A DNA stretch of 64,000 nucleotides from an uncultured Bacilli bacterium (lineage in GTDB: Bacteria; Bacillota_I; Bacilli_A; RF39; UBA660): the NCBI GenBank assembly GCA_934120715.1, contig CAKOUW010000002.1:62001-126000 (forward strand), read 5' to 3'. Under the pieces are notes generated by a model. It made no database searches. It saw nothing but the letters and a program-made list of their open reading frames with translations, and was not told where the DNA came from. Below, one piece after another: positions 16,023-25,074 of this stretch (positions within the stretch are counted from its first letter, which is position 1; each line of letters starts with the position of its first letter). A program made the position numbers and the translations under genes.

Positions 16023-17336
16023 ATGATTAATATTGATAAAAATTTTTCCTTTAATAGTGGAGATATAATTGTTGTTGGATGCTCAACTGGACCAGATTCA
16101 ATGGCTTTATTGCACATGCTTTTATCGATACGTACTAAGTATAAATTATCTTTAATTGTAGCTCATGTTAACCATAATGTAAGAGCTGAGAGTTATGATG
16201 AGGCAATATTTATGCAAAAGTATTGTGAAGAAAATAATATTGCTTTTGAGTCAATGGTAATTGAGGAGTATGGTGATGATAATTTTCATAATGAAGCTAG
16301 AAATATTAGATACCATTTTTTCGAAGAGGTAGTAAAAAAATATAATGCTAATTATTTAATGACTGCTCATCATGGAGATGACTTGATGGAAACTATTTTA
16401 ATGAGGATTGTTAGAGGCTCTAATTTGAATGGATATAGTGGCTTTAAAAAGATTGTTGATATGGGTACTTATAAGATTGCTAGACCACTTATTTTATATA
16501 CAAAGGCTGAATTAGAAGAATATGATAAAAAAAATAATGTTCCATACTTCATTGACCAATCTAATTTAAAAGATAAATATACTAGAAATAGATATAGAAA
16601 ATATATACTTCCATTCTTAAAGAATGAGGATAATAATGTACATTTAAAATTTTATAAATTTAGTGAGACTTTAAGTGATGCTGAAAGGTTTATAAATAGG
16701 GCTAGAAATAATGCAATTAAGCGAGTTATTAATAATGGTGTTGTTGATATTGAAAAGTTTAAATTAGAGGATCAATTTTTACAAAAAGAAATATTATATT
16801 ATTTACTTGATAGTTTTTATCAAGATGACTTGATTCTTTTAAATAATAAACATATTGATCTTATTATGAATTTGATTTATAGTAAAAAAGTCAATAGTTT
16901 TGTTAATTTACCTAATGATGTTGTTGCGAAAAAAAGTTATAATGTGCTAGAATTAGTCTTGGTTACTAATGCAATTACTAATTATGAAATTGAGTTTAAT
17001 GGTTATGTTACTTTACCAAATAATCATGTGATTGAAAAAGTAGATAGTTGTGATAGTAACAGTAATAGTATATGTAGACTTAATAGTTCTGATGTTGTTT
17101 TACCTTTGATTGTTAGAACTAGAAGGATCGGTGATAAGATAAAGCTTAAGGGCATGATTGGTTCTAGAAAAGTTAAAGATGTTTTTATTGATAAAAAGAT
17201 TAAATTAGATGAAAGAGATTCTTGGCCAATTGTAGTTGATTCTGTTGGTAAAGTTGTATGGATACCTGGAATTAAGAAATCTAAATTTGATAAGAAAAAA
17301 AGTGAAGACTATGATATAATATTGAAATATAGTTAG
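16023..17336 (+). CDS. tilS: tRNA(Ile)-lysidine synthetase TilS
   Basis: 437 aa N-type ATP pyrophosphatase that converts C34 to lysidine in the AUA-reading tRNA-Ile. The PP-loop reads CSTGPDSMALLHML, with STGPDS instead of the common SGGxDS; the nearby HVNHNVR and HHGDDLMETILMRI motifs are intact. The C-terminal TilS domain has the RTRRIGDKIKLKGM motif. ATG 16023 follows TTGGAGGAG. spoIIE, usually upstream in Bacillus, and hprT, usually downstream, are both missing. Confidence 0.95.
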   Translation: MINIDKNFSFNSGDIIVVGCSTGPDSMALLHMLLSIRTKYKLSLIVAHVNHNVRAESYDEAIFMQKYCEENNIAFESMVIEEYGDDNFHNEARNIRYHFFEEVVKKYNANYLMTAHHGDDLMETILMRIVRGSNLNGYSGFKKIVDMGTYKIARPLILYTKAELEEYDKKNNVPYFIDQSNLKDKYTRNRYRKYILPFLKNEDNNVHLKFYKFSETLSDAERFINRARNNAIKRVINNGVVDIEKFKLEDQFLQKEILYYLLDSFYQDDLILLNNKHIDLIMNLIYSKKVNSFVNLPNDVVAKKSYNVLELVLVTNAITNYEIEFNGYVTLPNNHVIEKVDSCDSNSNSICRLNSSDVVLPLIVRTRRIGDKIKLKGMIGSRKVKDVFIDKKIKLDERDSWPIVVDSVGKVVWIPGIKKSKFDKKKSEDYDIILKYS

Positions 17337-17345
17337 GAGGAATTT

Positions 17346-19310
17346 ATGAAGAAAAAAAATGTTAAGAGAGGATTGTTGCCATATTTATTTTTAGCATTAG
17401 CTATGTTAGCTATATTTTATACTTTTAATGTAATGAATAAAGTGGTTAATGATTTAACTTATAATGAATTTATTGATGTAATGAACAAAGGTGAGGTAAA
17501 AGAATTAGAGCTTGTTGCAAGAGCTAATGCTTATACTTATGAAGTTAGAGGTACTTTAAAGGATTACAAGGATAATGAGTCATTTTTTGTTAGACTTCCA
17601 TTAAGTGATGAAGTAATGAAGAAGATTGTTAAGGCAAGTGATGAACAAGGATTTAAGTTTACTACAATTCCTGATCCTGATTCGTCAACAGTTTTACTTT
17701 TTGTAGTTAATGTATTACCAATCTTATTATTAATTGTTGGTGCATTTTGGTTTTTAACTAGACAAATGGCTGGTAATAAGAGTTCACTTGATTTTGGAAA
17801 AAGTAGAGCAAGACTTAATAGTGATAAAAATAAAGTTACTTTTAAAGATGTTGCTGGATTAAAAGAGGAAAAAGAAGAAGTAAAAGAACTTATTGATTTC
17901 TTAAAGAATCCTAAGAAATTCCAAAAATTAGGTGCTAGAATTCCTAAAGGTGTGTTATTATTTGGTCCTCCAGGAACTGGTAAAACTTTATTAGCTAAGG
18001 CTGTAGCAGGTGAGGCTAATGTTCCATTTTACTTTATAAGTGGATCTGACTTTGTTGAGTTATTTGTTGGTGTTGGTGCTAGTCGTGTTAGAGATATGTT
18101 CCAACAAGCTAAGCGTAATGCGCCTTGTTTAATATTTATTGATGAAATTGATGCTGTTGGTCGTCAAAGAGGTACTGGTTTAGGTGGTGGTCATGATGAA
18201 CGTGAACAAACTTTAAATCAATTACTTACTGAAATGGATGGTTTTGGTGCTAATGAAGGAATAATCATTATTGCTGCTACTAATAGACCTGATGTATTAG
18301 ATCCTGCTTTACTTCGTCCAGGAAGATTTGATAGACAGGTTACTGTTAATTTACCAGATATAAAAGAAAGACAAGAAATTTTAGCAGTACATGCAAAAAA
18401 TAAAGTACTTGCTGATGGGATAACACTTGCTAATTTAGCTAAGAGAACTCCTGGTTTCAGTGGTGCTGATCTTGAAAACTTATTAAATGAAGCTGCACTT
18501 TTAGCAGTTCGTCGTAATAAAGAAAGTATTACTATGAGTGAAATAGATGAGGCTACTGATAGAGTACTTATGGGTCCTGCTAAAACGTCTCGTAAATATA
18601 GTGAGAATGATAGAAAACTTGTTGCTTACCATGAAGCTGGTCATGCTGTTATTGGTTTAAAATTAAAAAATGCTAATGATGTTCAAAAGGTTACTATAAT
18701 TCCTAGAGGCTCAGCTGGTGGTTATAATATGATGGTGCCTAGTGAGGAAAAATTATGCTCTACTAAGACTGATTTACTAGAAGAAATAGTTGGTTTACTA
18801 GGTGGTAGAACTGCTGAAGAGATTACTTTTGGAGAAATAACAACCGGTGCACATAATGACTTTGAAAAGGCTACTAAGATTGCTAGAGCTATGGTTTGTG
18901 AATATGGAATGAGTGATTTAGGCCCTCTTCAATTTGAACAACAAGAAGGTAGTGTATTCTTAGGTAGAGATTATAATAAAGCGCAACACTTTTCAAATGA
19001 GGTTGCTAATGAAATAGATATGGAAATGCGTAAGATAATCAATTCTTGTCATGATAGAGCAACTAAAATTATTAAAGAAAATAAAGAATTGTTAAAATTA
19101 ATTGCTGAAGCTTTATTAGAGTATGAGACTTTAACAAAAGAACAAATTGATTACTTAGTAGAGAATAAAAAAATGCCTGAAGATTCAGATAATAATTATG
19201 AATTAATGTCTATTACTAAGCTTAGAAAAATAGCTAAAGAGAAGAACATTAAAGACTATGATAAATTAACAAAGGCTGAAATATTAAAAGAACTAGATAA
19301 TTTGAACTAA
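17346..19310 (+). CDS. ftsH: ATP-dependent zinc metalloprotease FtsH
   Basis: 654 aa membrane AAA+ protease. Two N-terminal membrane helices (about 9-28 and 116-138) flank an extracellular domain. Then the AAA module with Walker A GPPGTGKT near 207-214, Walker B FIDEID and arginine-finger region RPGRFDR, and the zinc protease motif HEAGH near 429. An unusual ending follows at about 618-654: SITKLRKIAKEKNIKDYDKL then KAEILKELD, which resembles a SAP/Rho-N helix-extended-helix unit. AGGAGG precedes ATG. It follows tilS by 9 nt. Confidence 0.96.
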   Translation: MKKKNVKRGLLPYLFLALAMLAIFYTFNVMNKVVNDLTYNEFIDVMNKGEVKELELVARANAYTYEVRGTLKDYKDNESFFVRLPLSDEVMKKIVKASDEQGFKFTTIPDPDSSTVLLFVVNVLPILLLIVGAFWFLTRQMAGNKSSLDFGKSRARLNSDKNKVTFKDVAGLKEEKEEVKELIDFLKNPKKFQKLGARIPKGVLLFGPPGTGKTLLAKAVAGEANVPFYFISGSDFVELFVGVGASRVRDMFQQAKRNAPCLIFIDEIDAVGRQRGTGLGGGHDEREQTLNQLLTEMDGFGANEGIIIIAATNRPDVLDPALLRPGRFDRQVTVNLPDIKERQEILAVHAKNKVLADGITLANLAKRTPGFSGADLENLLNEAALLAVRRNKESITMSEIDEATDRVLMGPAKTSRKYSENDRKLVAYHEAGHAVIGLKLKNANDVQKVTIIPRGSAGGYNMMVPSEEKLCSTKTDLLEEIVGLLGGRTAEEITFGEITTGAHNDFEKATKIARAMVCEYGMSDLGPLQFEQQEGSVFLGRDYNKAQHFSNEVANEIDMEMRKIINSCHDRATKIIKENKELLKLIAEALLEYETLTKEQIDYLVENKKMPEDSDNNYELMSITKLRKIAKEKNIKDYDKLTKAEILKELDNLN

Positions 19311-19327
19311 TTAGATAGTTCTTTTTC
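19304..19327 (+). terminator. Terminator after ftsH
   Basis: GAACTA / TAGTTC stem (19304-19309 with 19316-19321), 6-nt loop, then TTTTTC. Overlaps the ftsH stop codon. Confidence 0.7.
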
Positions 19328-19328
19328 T

Positions 19329-19356
19329 TTGCAAATTTATTTAAATATATTATAAT
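19329..19356 (+). promoter_or_regulatory. Sigma-A promoter for the mscL-dusB-lysS unit
   Basis: TTGCAA (19329-19334), 16-nt spacer, TATAAT (19351-19356), located right after the ftsH terminator. Confidence 0.6.
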
Positions 19357-19389
19357 CTTTATTGAGATTTGAAGTTTGGTGGTGAGAAA

Positions 19390-19800
19390 ATGAGTTCTAA
19401 AAACAAAAAAAATAAAAATAAGGAAATGGTAACTAACTATATTTTGGAGTTTAAAAGTTTTATTTCTAGAGGCAATGTTGTTGACATGGCTGTTGGTGTT
19501 ATTGTTGGTACTGCTTTTAGTAAAATTATTGCAAGTTTGGTAAATGATATATTAATGCCTTTAATTGGTATTATATTAGGTGGCCTTAAATTTAATTCCT
19601 TGACATTTACAGTACTTGGAGTTAAAGTAGCGTACGGAAGTTTTATTCAAACGATTGTTGACTTTCTAATTATATCTTTTTGCATATTTATGGTTATAAA
19701 ATTCTTTGAAAGCTTTAAAAAGAAAGAGAAGCCTGTTGAAGCAGCAAAAAGTGCCGAAGTATTGTTATTAGAAGAAATTAGAGATTTATTAAAAAAATAA
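19390..19800 (+). CDS. mscL: Large-conductance mechanosensitive channel MscL
   Basis: 136 aa. The first transmembrane helix has the family pattern FISRGNVVDMAVGVIVGTAFSKII and the LVNDILMPLIG signature; the second helix is IQTIVDFLIISFCIFMVIKFF, followed by the cytoplasmic helix (EVLLLEEIRDLLKK). MscL opens under membrane tension to release solutes in osmotic downshock. A hydrophilic 20-residue N-terminal stretch precedes TM1. ATG 19390 is chosen since GGTGGTGAG lies just upstream. It is not part of the usual ftsH-dusB neighbourhood in Bacillus. Confidence 0.93.
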   Translation: MSSKNKKNKNKEMVTNYILEFKSFISRGNVVDMAVGVIVGTAFSKIIASLVNDILMPLIGIILGGLKFNSLTFTVLGVKVAYGSFIQTIVDFLIISFCIFMVIKFFESFKKKEKPVEAAKSAEVLLLEEIRDLLKK

Positions 19801-19817
19801 TAGTTAGGAATTTTTAT

Positions 19818-20801
19818 ATGGAATGGAAAATTGGGGATTTACAAATTAAAAACCAGGTAGTGTTGGCTCCAATGGCTGGGATCTCTAATCCTGCTTATAT
19901 GAAGATATTATCTGAGATGGGTTGTGGATTAGCAATTACTGAACTAATTAGTTCAGAAGCTATAGTAAGAGGCAATAAAAAGACGTTTGAAATGCTTAAT
20001 GGTATTGATACGGTTGATATGCCGGTTGGTGTTCAAATATTTGGCTCTGATCCTAGTGTGATGGCAAAAGCTGCTAAAATTATTACAGATCGTTATAATA
20101 TTTCGTTAATAGATATTAATATGGGATGTCCTGTTCCTAAGGTTGCAGTTAGAGCTTCATCAGGTTCGGGATTACTTAGGTTTCCTGATCAAATATATAA
20201 CATTGTTAGTTCTGTTGTTAAAGCGATTTCTATTCCTGTAACAGTAAAGATTAGAAGTGGTTGGGATAGTGAACATATTAATGCTGTTGAAGTTGCCAAA
20301 ATTATAGAAAAAGCAGGGGCTAAGGCGATATTTGTTCATCCTAGAACTAGAAGCCAAGGTTATTCTGGAAAAGCTGATTGGAGTATTATTAGTGAAGTAA
20401 AGAATGCTGTTTTAATTCCGGTTATTGGAAATGGTGATATAAAAACAGTAGAGGATGCTAAAAGAATGCTAGATGAAACTAAGTGTGATGCTATAATGAT
20501 CGGTAGAGCTACAATGGGTAATCCTTGGATTATAAAAAACACTGTTAATTACTTAAATGGAGATAGTTTAATTGTTCCTACGCCTGTTCAAAGAATAGAT
20601 ATGTGCTTACAGCATTTAAATTATTTATGTTCTTTTAGGGATGAACATTTGGCTTGTCTTGAGATTAGAAATCATATAGCTTGGTATTTAAAAGGTATTA
20701 ATGGTTCAAGTGATGTTAAAAAGAAAGTGTATAAAACTCATCAATTTTGTGATATAATTTCTATATTAAATGAATTTAAGGAGGAAGTATTGAATGAATG
20801 A
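19818..20801 (+). CDS. dusB: tRNA-dihydrouridine synthase DusB
   Basis: 327 aa FMN enzyme. LAPMAGISNPAYM at the N-terminus, INMGCPVPKV with the catalytic Cys104, VKIRSGWD, HPRTRSQGYSGKADW and IGNGDI are all present. It reduces uridines in tRNA D-loops. The usual KNGxGSALL after the Cys loop reads RASSGSGLL here. In Bacillus yacF (dusB) also lies just before lysS. The TGA stop overlaps the RDD gene by 8 nt. Confidence 0.93.
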   Translation: MEWKIGDLQIKNQVVLAPMAGISNPAYMKILSEMGCGLAITELISSEAIVRGNKKTFEMLNGIDTVDMPVGVQIFGSDPSVMAKAAKIITDRYNISLIDINMGCPVPKVAVRASSGSGLLRFPDQIYNIVSSVVKAISIPVTVKIRSGWDSEHINAVEVAKIIEKAGAKAIFVHPRTRSQGYSGKADWSIISEVKNAVLIPVIGNGDIKTVEDAKRMLDETKCDAIMIGRATMGNPWIIKNTVNYLNGDSLIVPTPVQRIDMCLQHLNYLCSFRDEHLACLEIRNHIAWYLKGINGSSDVKKKVYKTHQFCDIISILNEFKEEVLNE

Positions 20802-21429
20802 TGGTTTTATAAAGCCCCTTTTTATACAAAGACTGGGTGCATTTATATTGGATAGTATGTTAATTGCTTTACTTGTTTCTCTTATTGGTGGATTTTTTGT
20901 AGATCAAAAGTCTATTAATAAGATTCAAGAGGATATGGTACAAATACAAGAAAAGTATATTAATAAAGATATTAGTACAAAAACGTATTTGGCTGAAAGT
21001 TTATCACTTTCATTTCAATCTGCTCAAAAGCAAGGGATTGTTACTTTAATTTCTATATTTTTATCTATAATGTATTTCATTGTTTATCAATTTTATAATA
21101 AGGGACAAACTCTTGGTAAAAAGATATTTAAAATTAAGGTGGCTAAATATGGTTCTGGTGAGTTAACTATAAATAGTATGATATTTAGATCATTAATTAT
21201 CAATTCTATTTTTGTTGATATGGTTATATTTGCTTTTGTTGCTATTTCTAATTTTAATATGTATCGTTATGGTGGAATGGTATTTAGAGGTATTGATTAC
21301 TTTGTGTCATTTACTAGTTTATTTATGATAATGTTTAGTAAGAGTGGAAGAGGTATTCACGATTATATAGCTGGCACAATTGTTGTGAGAGCTGATGGAG
21401 TAAAGGAGAGAGAATTATGCGAGAGTTAA
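20794..21429 (+). CDS. RDD-family membrane protein
   Basis: 211 aa. Begins with the RDD signature region (PLFIQRLGAFILDSMLIALLVSLI) containing Arg and Asp, followed by a charged loop with a helical EDMVQIQEKYINK stretch, and further membrane helices near 70-92, 130-150 and 160-178. Ends with the typical SKSGRGIHDYIAGTIVV. RDD proteins are often linked to transport or stress tolerance, but the role of this member is unknown. AAGGAGG precedes ATG. It overlaps dusB and, by 13 nt, lysS, so the three are translationally coupled. Confidence 0.85.
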   Translation: MNDGFIKPLFIQRLGAFILDSMLIALLVSLIGGFFVDQKSINKIQEDMVQIQEKYINKDISTKTYLAESLSLSFQSAQKQGIVTLISIFLSIMYFIVYQFYNKGQTLGKKIFKIKVAKYGSGELTINSMIFRSLIINSIFVDMVIFAFVAISNFNMYRYGGMVFRGIDYFVSFTSLFMIMFSKSGRGIHDYIAGTIVVRADGVKERELCES

Positions 21430-22898
21430 GTGAACAAGAATTAGTTCGTAGACAAAAAGCTTTAGATATTAGAGCTTTAGGAATTGATCCATTTGGTAGT
21501 AGGTTTGATGTTACTACTAATTCCTTAGGAATAAAGGAAAAATATTCTAATATGTCAAAAGAAGATTTAGCTGAGATGGAAATACCTGTAGTTGTTGCTG
21601 GAAGAATAATGACTAAAAGGCGTAAGGGAAAAGCTGGTTTCTTTCATATTCAAGATAGGGATGGACAATTACAGATTTATATTAGACAAGATGCTGTTGG
21701 AGAAGATGTTTATGAATTATTTAAAAAGTCTGATATTGGAGATATTGTAGGAATACATGGTATTATTTTTAGAACAGATACTGGTGAATTAAGTGTTAGG
21801 GCTACAAAATATATTCATTTAGTTAAGGCACTAAAGCCGCTTCCTGAAAAATTTCATGGATTAACTGATATAGAAGAAAGATACAGACGCAGGTATGTTG
21901 ATTTAATAATGAATGAAGAATCAAGACGTGTTGCTTTTATGAGACCTAAGATTATCAGATGTATTCAAAATTTTATGGATAATAGAGGTTTTGTTGAAGT
22001 AGAAACACCAATTTTATCTACACTTTTAACTGGTGCTTCTGCTAGACCTTTTGTTACTCATCATAATGCACAAGATTTAGACATGTATTTAAGAATAGCG
22101 CTAGAATTACCATTAAAGAGATTATTAGTTGGTGGAATGGAAGCTGTTTATGAAATTGGACGTGTATTTAGAAATGAAGGTATGGATCCAAAGCATAATC
22201 CAGAATTTACTTTGATGGAAGCTTATCTTGCTTATAGTGATTTAGAAGGAATGATGGATTTAACTGAAAAGATGTATCAAACAATAGCTAAAGAAGTATT
22301 TGGTAAGATGACATATAATTTCAGTGGTTATGAAATAAATCTTGAAGGACCTTGGAAGAGGGTATGTATGACTGATGCTATTAAGGAAAAGACTGGCATT
22401 GACTTTAGAAGTGAAATGACTGTTGATGAAGCTTTAAAGCTTGCTGAAGAGCATCATATTGAAGTACAAGAACATGAGAAGACTGTTGGACATATAACTA
22501 ATTTATTCTTTGAAAAATATGTTGAGGAAACTTTGATTCAACCAACATTCTTATATGGTCACCCAATTGAAGTTTCTCCACTTACTAAAAAGAATCCTGA
22601 AGATGGAAGGTTTGTTGATAGATTTGAATTATTTATAGCAGGAAAAGAATTTGCTAATGCATATACTGAATTAAATGATCCTATTGATCAACTTGAAAGA
22701 TTTGAAAAACAAATCGAGGAAAAAGATAAGGGTAATGAGGAAGCAACTGATATTGATATGGACTTTATTGAAGCTCTTGAATACGGTATGCCACCAGCTG
22801 GTGGAATTGGATATGGTATTGATAGATTATGTATGTTATTCTTAGAGCAAGATTCTATTAGAGATGTATTGTTATTCCCTACAATGAAACAAAAATAG
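21417..22898 (+). CDS. lysS: Lysyl-tRNA synthetase (class II)
   Basis: 493 aa. N-terminal OB-fold anticodon domain (VVAGRIMTKRRKGKAGFFHIQD), then class II motifs: motif 2 FRNEGMDPKHNPEFTLMEAY and motif 3 GIGYGIDRLCMLF. Length is normal for bacterial LysRS. GGAGAGAG precedes ATG 21417. It is the last gene before a strong terminator. No T-box precedes it, and its transcription appears to depend on the mscL promoter or read-through. Confidence 0.97.
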   Translation: MRELSEQELVRRQKALDIRALGIDPFGSRFDVTTNSLGIKEKYSNMSKEDLAEMEIPVVVAGRIMTKRRKGKAGFFHIQDRDGQLQIYIRQDAVGEDVYELFKKSDIGDIVGIHGIIFRTDTGELSVRATKYIHLVKALKPLPEKFHGLTDIEERYRRRYVDLIMNEESRRVAFMRPKIIRCIQNFMDNRGFVEVETPILSTLLTGASARPFVTHHNAQDLDMYLRIALELPLKRLLVGGMEAVYEIGRVFRNEGMDPKHNPEFTLMEAYLAYSDLEGMMDLTEKMYQTIAKEVFGKMTYNFSGYEINLEGPWKRVCMTDAIKEKTGIDFRSEMTVDEALKLAEEHHIEVQEHEKTVGHITNLFFEKYVEETLIQPTFLYGHPIEVSPLTKKNPEDGRFVDRFELFIAGKEFANAYTELNDPIDQLERFEKQIEEKDKGNEEATDIDMDFIEALEYGMPPAGGIGYGIDRLCMLFLEQDSIRDVLLFPTMKQK

Positions 22899-22906
22899 TT
22901 AAAATT

Positions 22907-22938
22907 AACTGACCAAAGCGGTCAGTTTTGTTTTTTTT
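22907..22938 (+). terminator. Strong terminator after lysS
   Basis: Eight-base-pair stem AACTGACC / GGTCAGTT (22907-22914 with 22920-22927), 5-nt loop, then TTGTTTTTTTT. Confidence 0.9.
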
Positions 22939-22970
22939 CATTAAATTTTTCCAAAAAAACTTTAAATTCC

Positions 22971-22998
22971 TTGTAAAATAAGGCACTTGTAGTATAAT
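22971..22998 (+). promoter_or_regulatory. Sigma-A promoter for the YfcC-like fusion gene
   Basis: TTGTAA (22971-22976), 16-nt spacer, TATAAT (22993-22998), just 19 nt before the start codon at 23017. Confidence 0.6.
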
Positions 22999-23016
22999 TA
23001 TAGTGGGAGGTTAAAA

Positions 23017-24963
23017 ATGAAAAAGAATAAAATAATTAAAGTCGTTCTTGTTACAGTATTAGTACTTATGCTATTTACTTGGATATTTCCGGCTGCTTAT
23101 TTTTCAGGTGAATATACTGAGCAAGGTCGCATTCAAATGGGTATTTTTGATTTATTCAATTATCCAGTTACAGCATTGTCTTATTTTGGACATATTGCAT
23201 TATTCCTTTTAATTATTGGAGGCTTTTATGGAGTTTTATATAAGATTCCTGCTTATAATAGTTTTTTAAATAAAGTTTCTGATAAATTAAAGAAAAATGG
23301 AAAATTTGTAATTTCACTTATTGCTATAATAAATGCTATTTTAGTTTCAATATGTGGTTTACAAATAGGAGCTCTTGTCTTTTTCCCAATGTTAGTTTCA
23401 ATCATTATTTTAATGGGATACGATAAGATGACAGCAGCTTTAACTTTAATTGGTTCTACAGTTGTTGGTTTAGCTGGAACAACATTAGCATATTCTAATG
23501 AAAGCATTATTTTATCAGTTCTTGGAGTTGACTTTACTTATGAAATGCTTACTAGGGTAGTAGTTTTATTAATTGGTTTAGTTCTTTTAATATTTAATAT
23601 TGTTATATATATTAGAAAACGTGAATTAGTTTTAATATCTAGTACTAAGGAAGTTAAAAAGTCTACTAGTAAGGCAGAAGTAGTTAAAGAAGTTAAGGAT
23701 ACTAAAAAGACAAGTGTTAAAACTTCTAATACTAAAGCTTCAAGTGCAAAGAAGAGTAATTCTTCAAAGGCTACTATTAAAAAGTCTTCTAAATCTAGCC
23801 GTAAGGATATAAAAGCAGCTGTTAAGGAAGATGATGTAATAGTCGTTAAGGATCAATCTGATGATAGTTATTTAGTTCCACAAAATAGTGATAAAGTTAA
23901 TCATAGTATATGGCCATTTGTAGTTTCATTTAGCATTTTATTTGTTATAATGGTTTTGGCTTTTATTTCTTGGTCAACTGGATTTAATAATACTGCATTT
24001 ACAAGTGCAACATCTTCAGTTTTAGATTTTGAATTGTTTGGTTTCCCACTTTTTGGAAAACTACTAGGAACAGTTAAAGAATTTGGTTCTTGGACAATTG
24101 TTGATCTTAGTGTTGTAATGTTCTTTGTACTATTATTCTTAACAATAGTATACAAGACAAAGTGTAGTGATATTTGTGAAGGATTTATGGATGGCTTAAA
24201 AAAGGCTCTTCCTTTAGGAGTTATTGTAATATTAGTTTATACTTGTTTAGTAATTACAACTTATCATCCATTCCAATTAGTTATTTATAAGTCATTACTT
24301 GCTCTTTCTAATAAGCTTGATGCTTTTATTGGTATGATAGTTGGTATGATTGCTGGTGTCTTTAATGTAGATCCATTATATGCATATCAAAGTGTATTAC
24401 CTTATTTAGCAAGTATTACTGATAATACTAATTTATATCCTATTATTGGAGCTTTATTCCAGGCTGCTTATGGACTTTCTATGTTAATAGCACCAACTAG
24501 TGTTGTATTAATGTGTGTATTATGTTATTTAGATGTTCCATATACTAAATGGATTAAGACTATCTGGAAATTACTATTAGAATTATTTGTTATATTTACT
24601 GTATTATTTATAGTATCTGGTTTATCATTCTTAGTAGGTTTAGGCATTGTAGTTTCTATAATAGTAATTATTATGATGTATGTTGCTTACTGGAAGGTTT
24701 TTGAAAAAGCTGGTCAAAAAGGTTGGGCTGCTTTAGTTCCTTTCTATAATGCATATGTATTATTTAAAATTGCTGGTTATAATGGTTGGTTATCATTACT
24801 TATGCTTATACCTATTGTTAATATAGTATTTATGATATTAGTTGATGTTAAGTTAGCTCATAAATTTGGTAAAAGTAGTGGCTTTGTAGTTGGTCTTATT
24901 TTATTACCATTTGTATTCTATATGATATTAGCACTTGATAAATCTAAATATAATAATAAATAA
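23017..24963 (+). CDS. YfcC/DcuC-like permease fused to a C-terminal DUF5684-like membrane domain
   Basis: 648 aa polytopic membrane protein. The N-terminal part (FTWIFPAAYF, LLIIGGFYGVLYKI, MGYDKMTAALTLIGSTVVG) resembles the YfcC/C4-dicarboxylate carrier superfamily. Residues ~209-287 form a hydrophilic loop dominated by Lys, Ser and Thr (KKSTSKAEVV, SAKKSNSSKA) ending in an acidic patch. The second permease half follows (LIAPTSVVLMCVL). From ~553 a third module reads AYWKVFEKAGQKGWAALVPF then NIVFMILVDVKLAHKFGKS, the pattern of DUF5684-type proteins. Substrate unknown. GGGAGG precedes ATG. It stands in the place where Bacillus has ctsR-mcsA-mcsB. Confidence 0.6.
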   Translation: MKKNKIIKVVLVTVLVLMLFTWIFPAAYFSGEYTEQGRIQMGIFDLFNYPVTALSYFGHIALFLLIIGGFYGVLYKIPAYNSFLNKVSDKLKKNGKFVISLIAIINAILVSICGLQIGALVFFPMLVSIIILMGYDKMTAALTLIGSTVVGLAGTTLAYSNESIILSVLGVDFTYEMLTRVVVLLIGLVLLIFNIVIYIRKRELVLISSTKEVKKSTSKAEVVKEVKDTKKTSVKTSNTKASSAKKSNSSKATIKKSSKSSRKDIKAAVKEDDVIVVKDQSDDSYLVPQNSDKVNHSIWPFVVSFSILFVIMVLAFISWSTGFNNTAFTSATSSVLDFELFGFPLFGKLLGTVKEFGSWTIVDLSVVMFFVLLFLTIVYKTKCSDICEGFMDGLKKALPLGVIVILVYTCLVITTYHPFQLVIYKSLLALSNKLDAFIGMIVGMIAGVFNVDPLYAYQSVLPYLASITDNTNLYPIIGALFQAAYGLSMLIAPTSVVLMCVLCYLDVPYTKWIKTIWKLLLELFVIFTVLFIVSGLSFLVGLGIVVSIIVIIMMYVAYWKVFEKAGQKGWAALVPFYNAYVLFKIAGYNGWLSLLMLIPIVNIVFMILVDVKLAHKFGKSSGFVVGLILLPFVFYMILALDKSKYNNK

Positions 24964-24967
24964 TATT

Positions 24968-24991
24968 AGAGGCTTAGGCCTCTTTTTTTTG
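24968..24991 (+). terminator. Terminator after the permease gene
   Basis: AGAGGC / GCCTCT stem (24968-24973 with 24978-24983), TTAG loop, followed by eight T's. Confidence 0.9.
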
Positions 24992-25074
24992 GTATTTTGT
25001 CTTTTTTTTGGGTATGTCTTTTATTGATTTTGATTATGTTATGGCTCTAAAATTATATTAAGGAGATGATATTG

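Noticed and set aside
24992..25074. CtsR operator ahead of clpC
   Set aside because: No GGTCAAA-type heptad repeat could be found; the region is plain A/T-rich with a ribosome-binding site.
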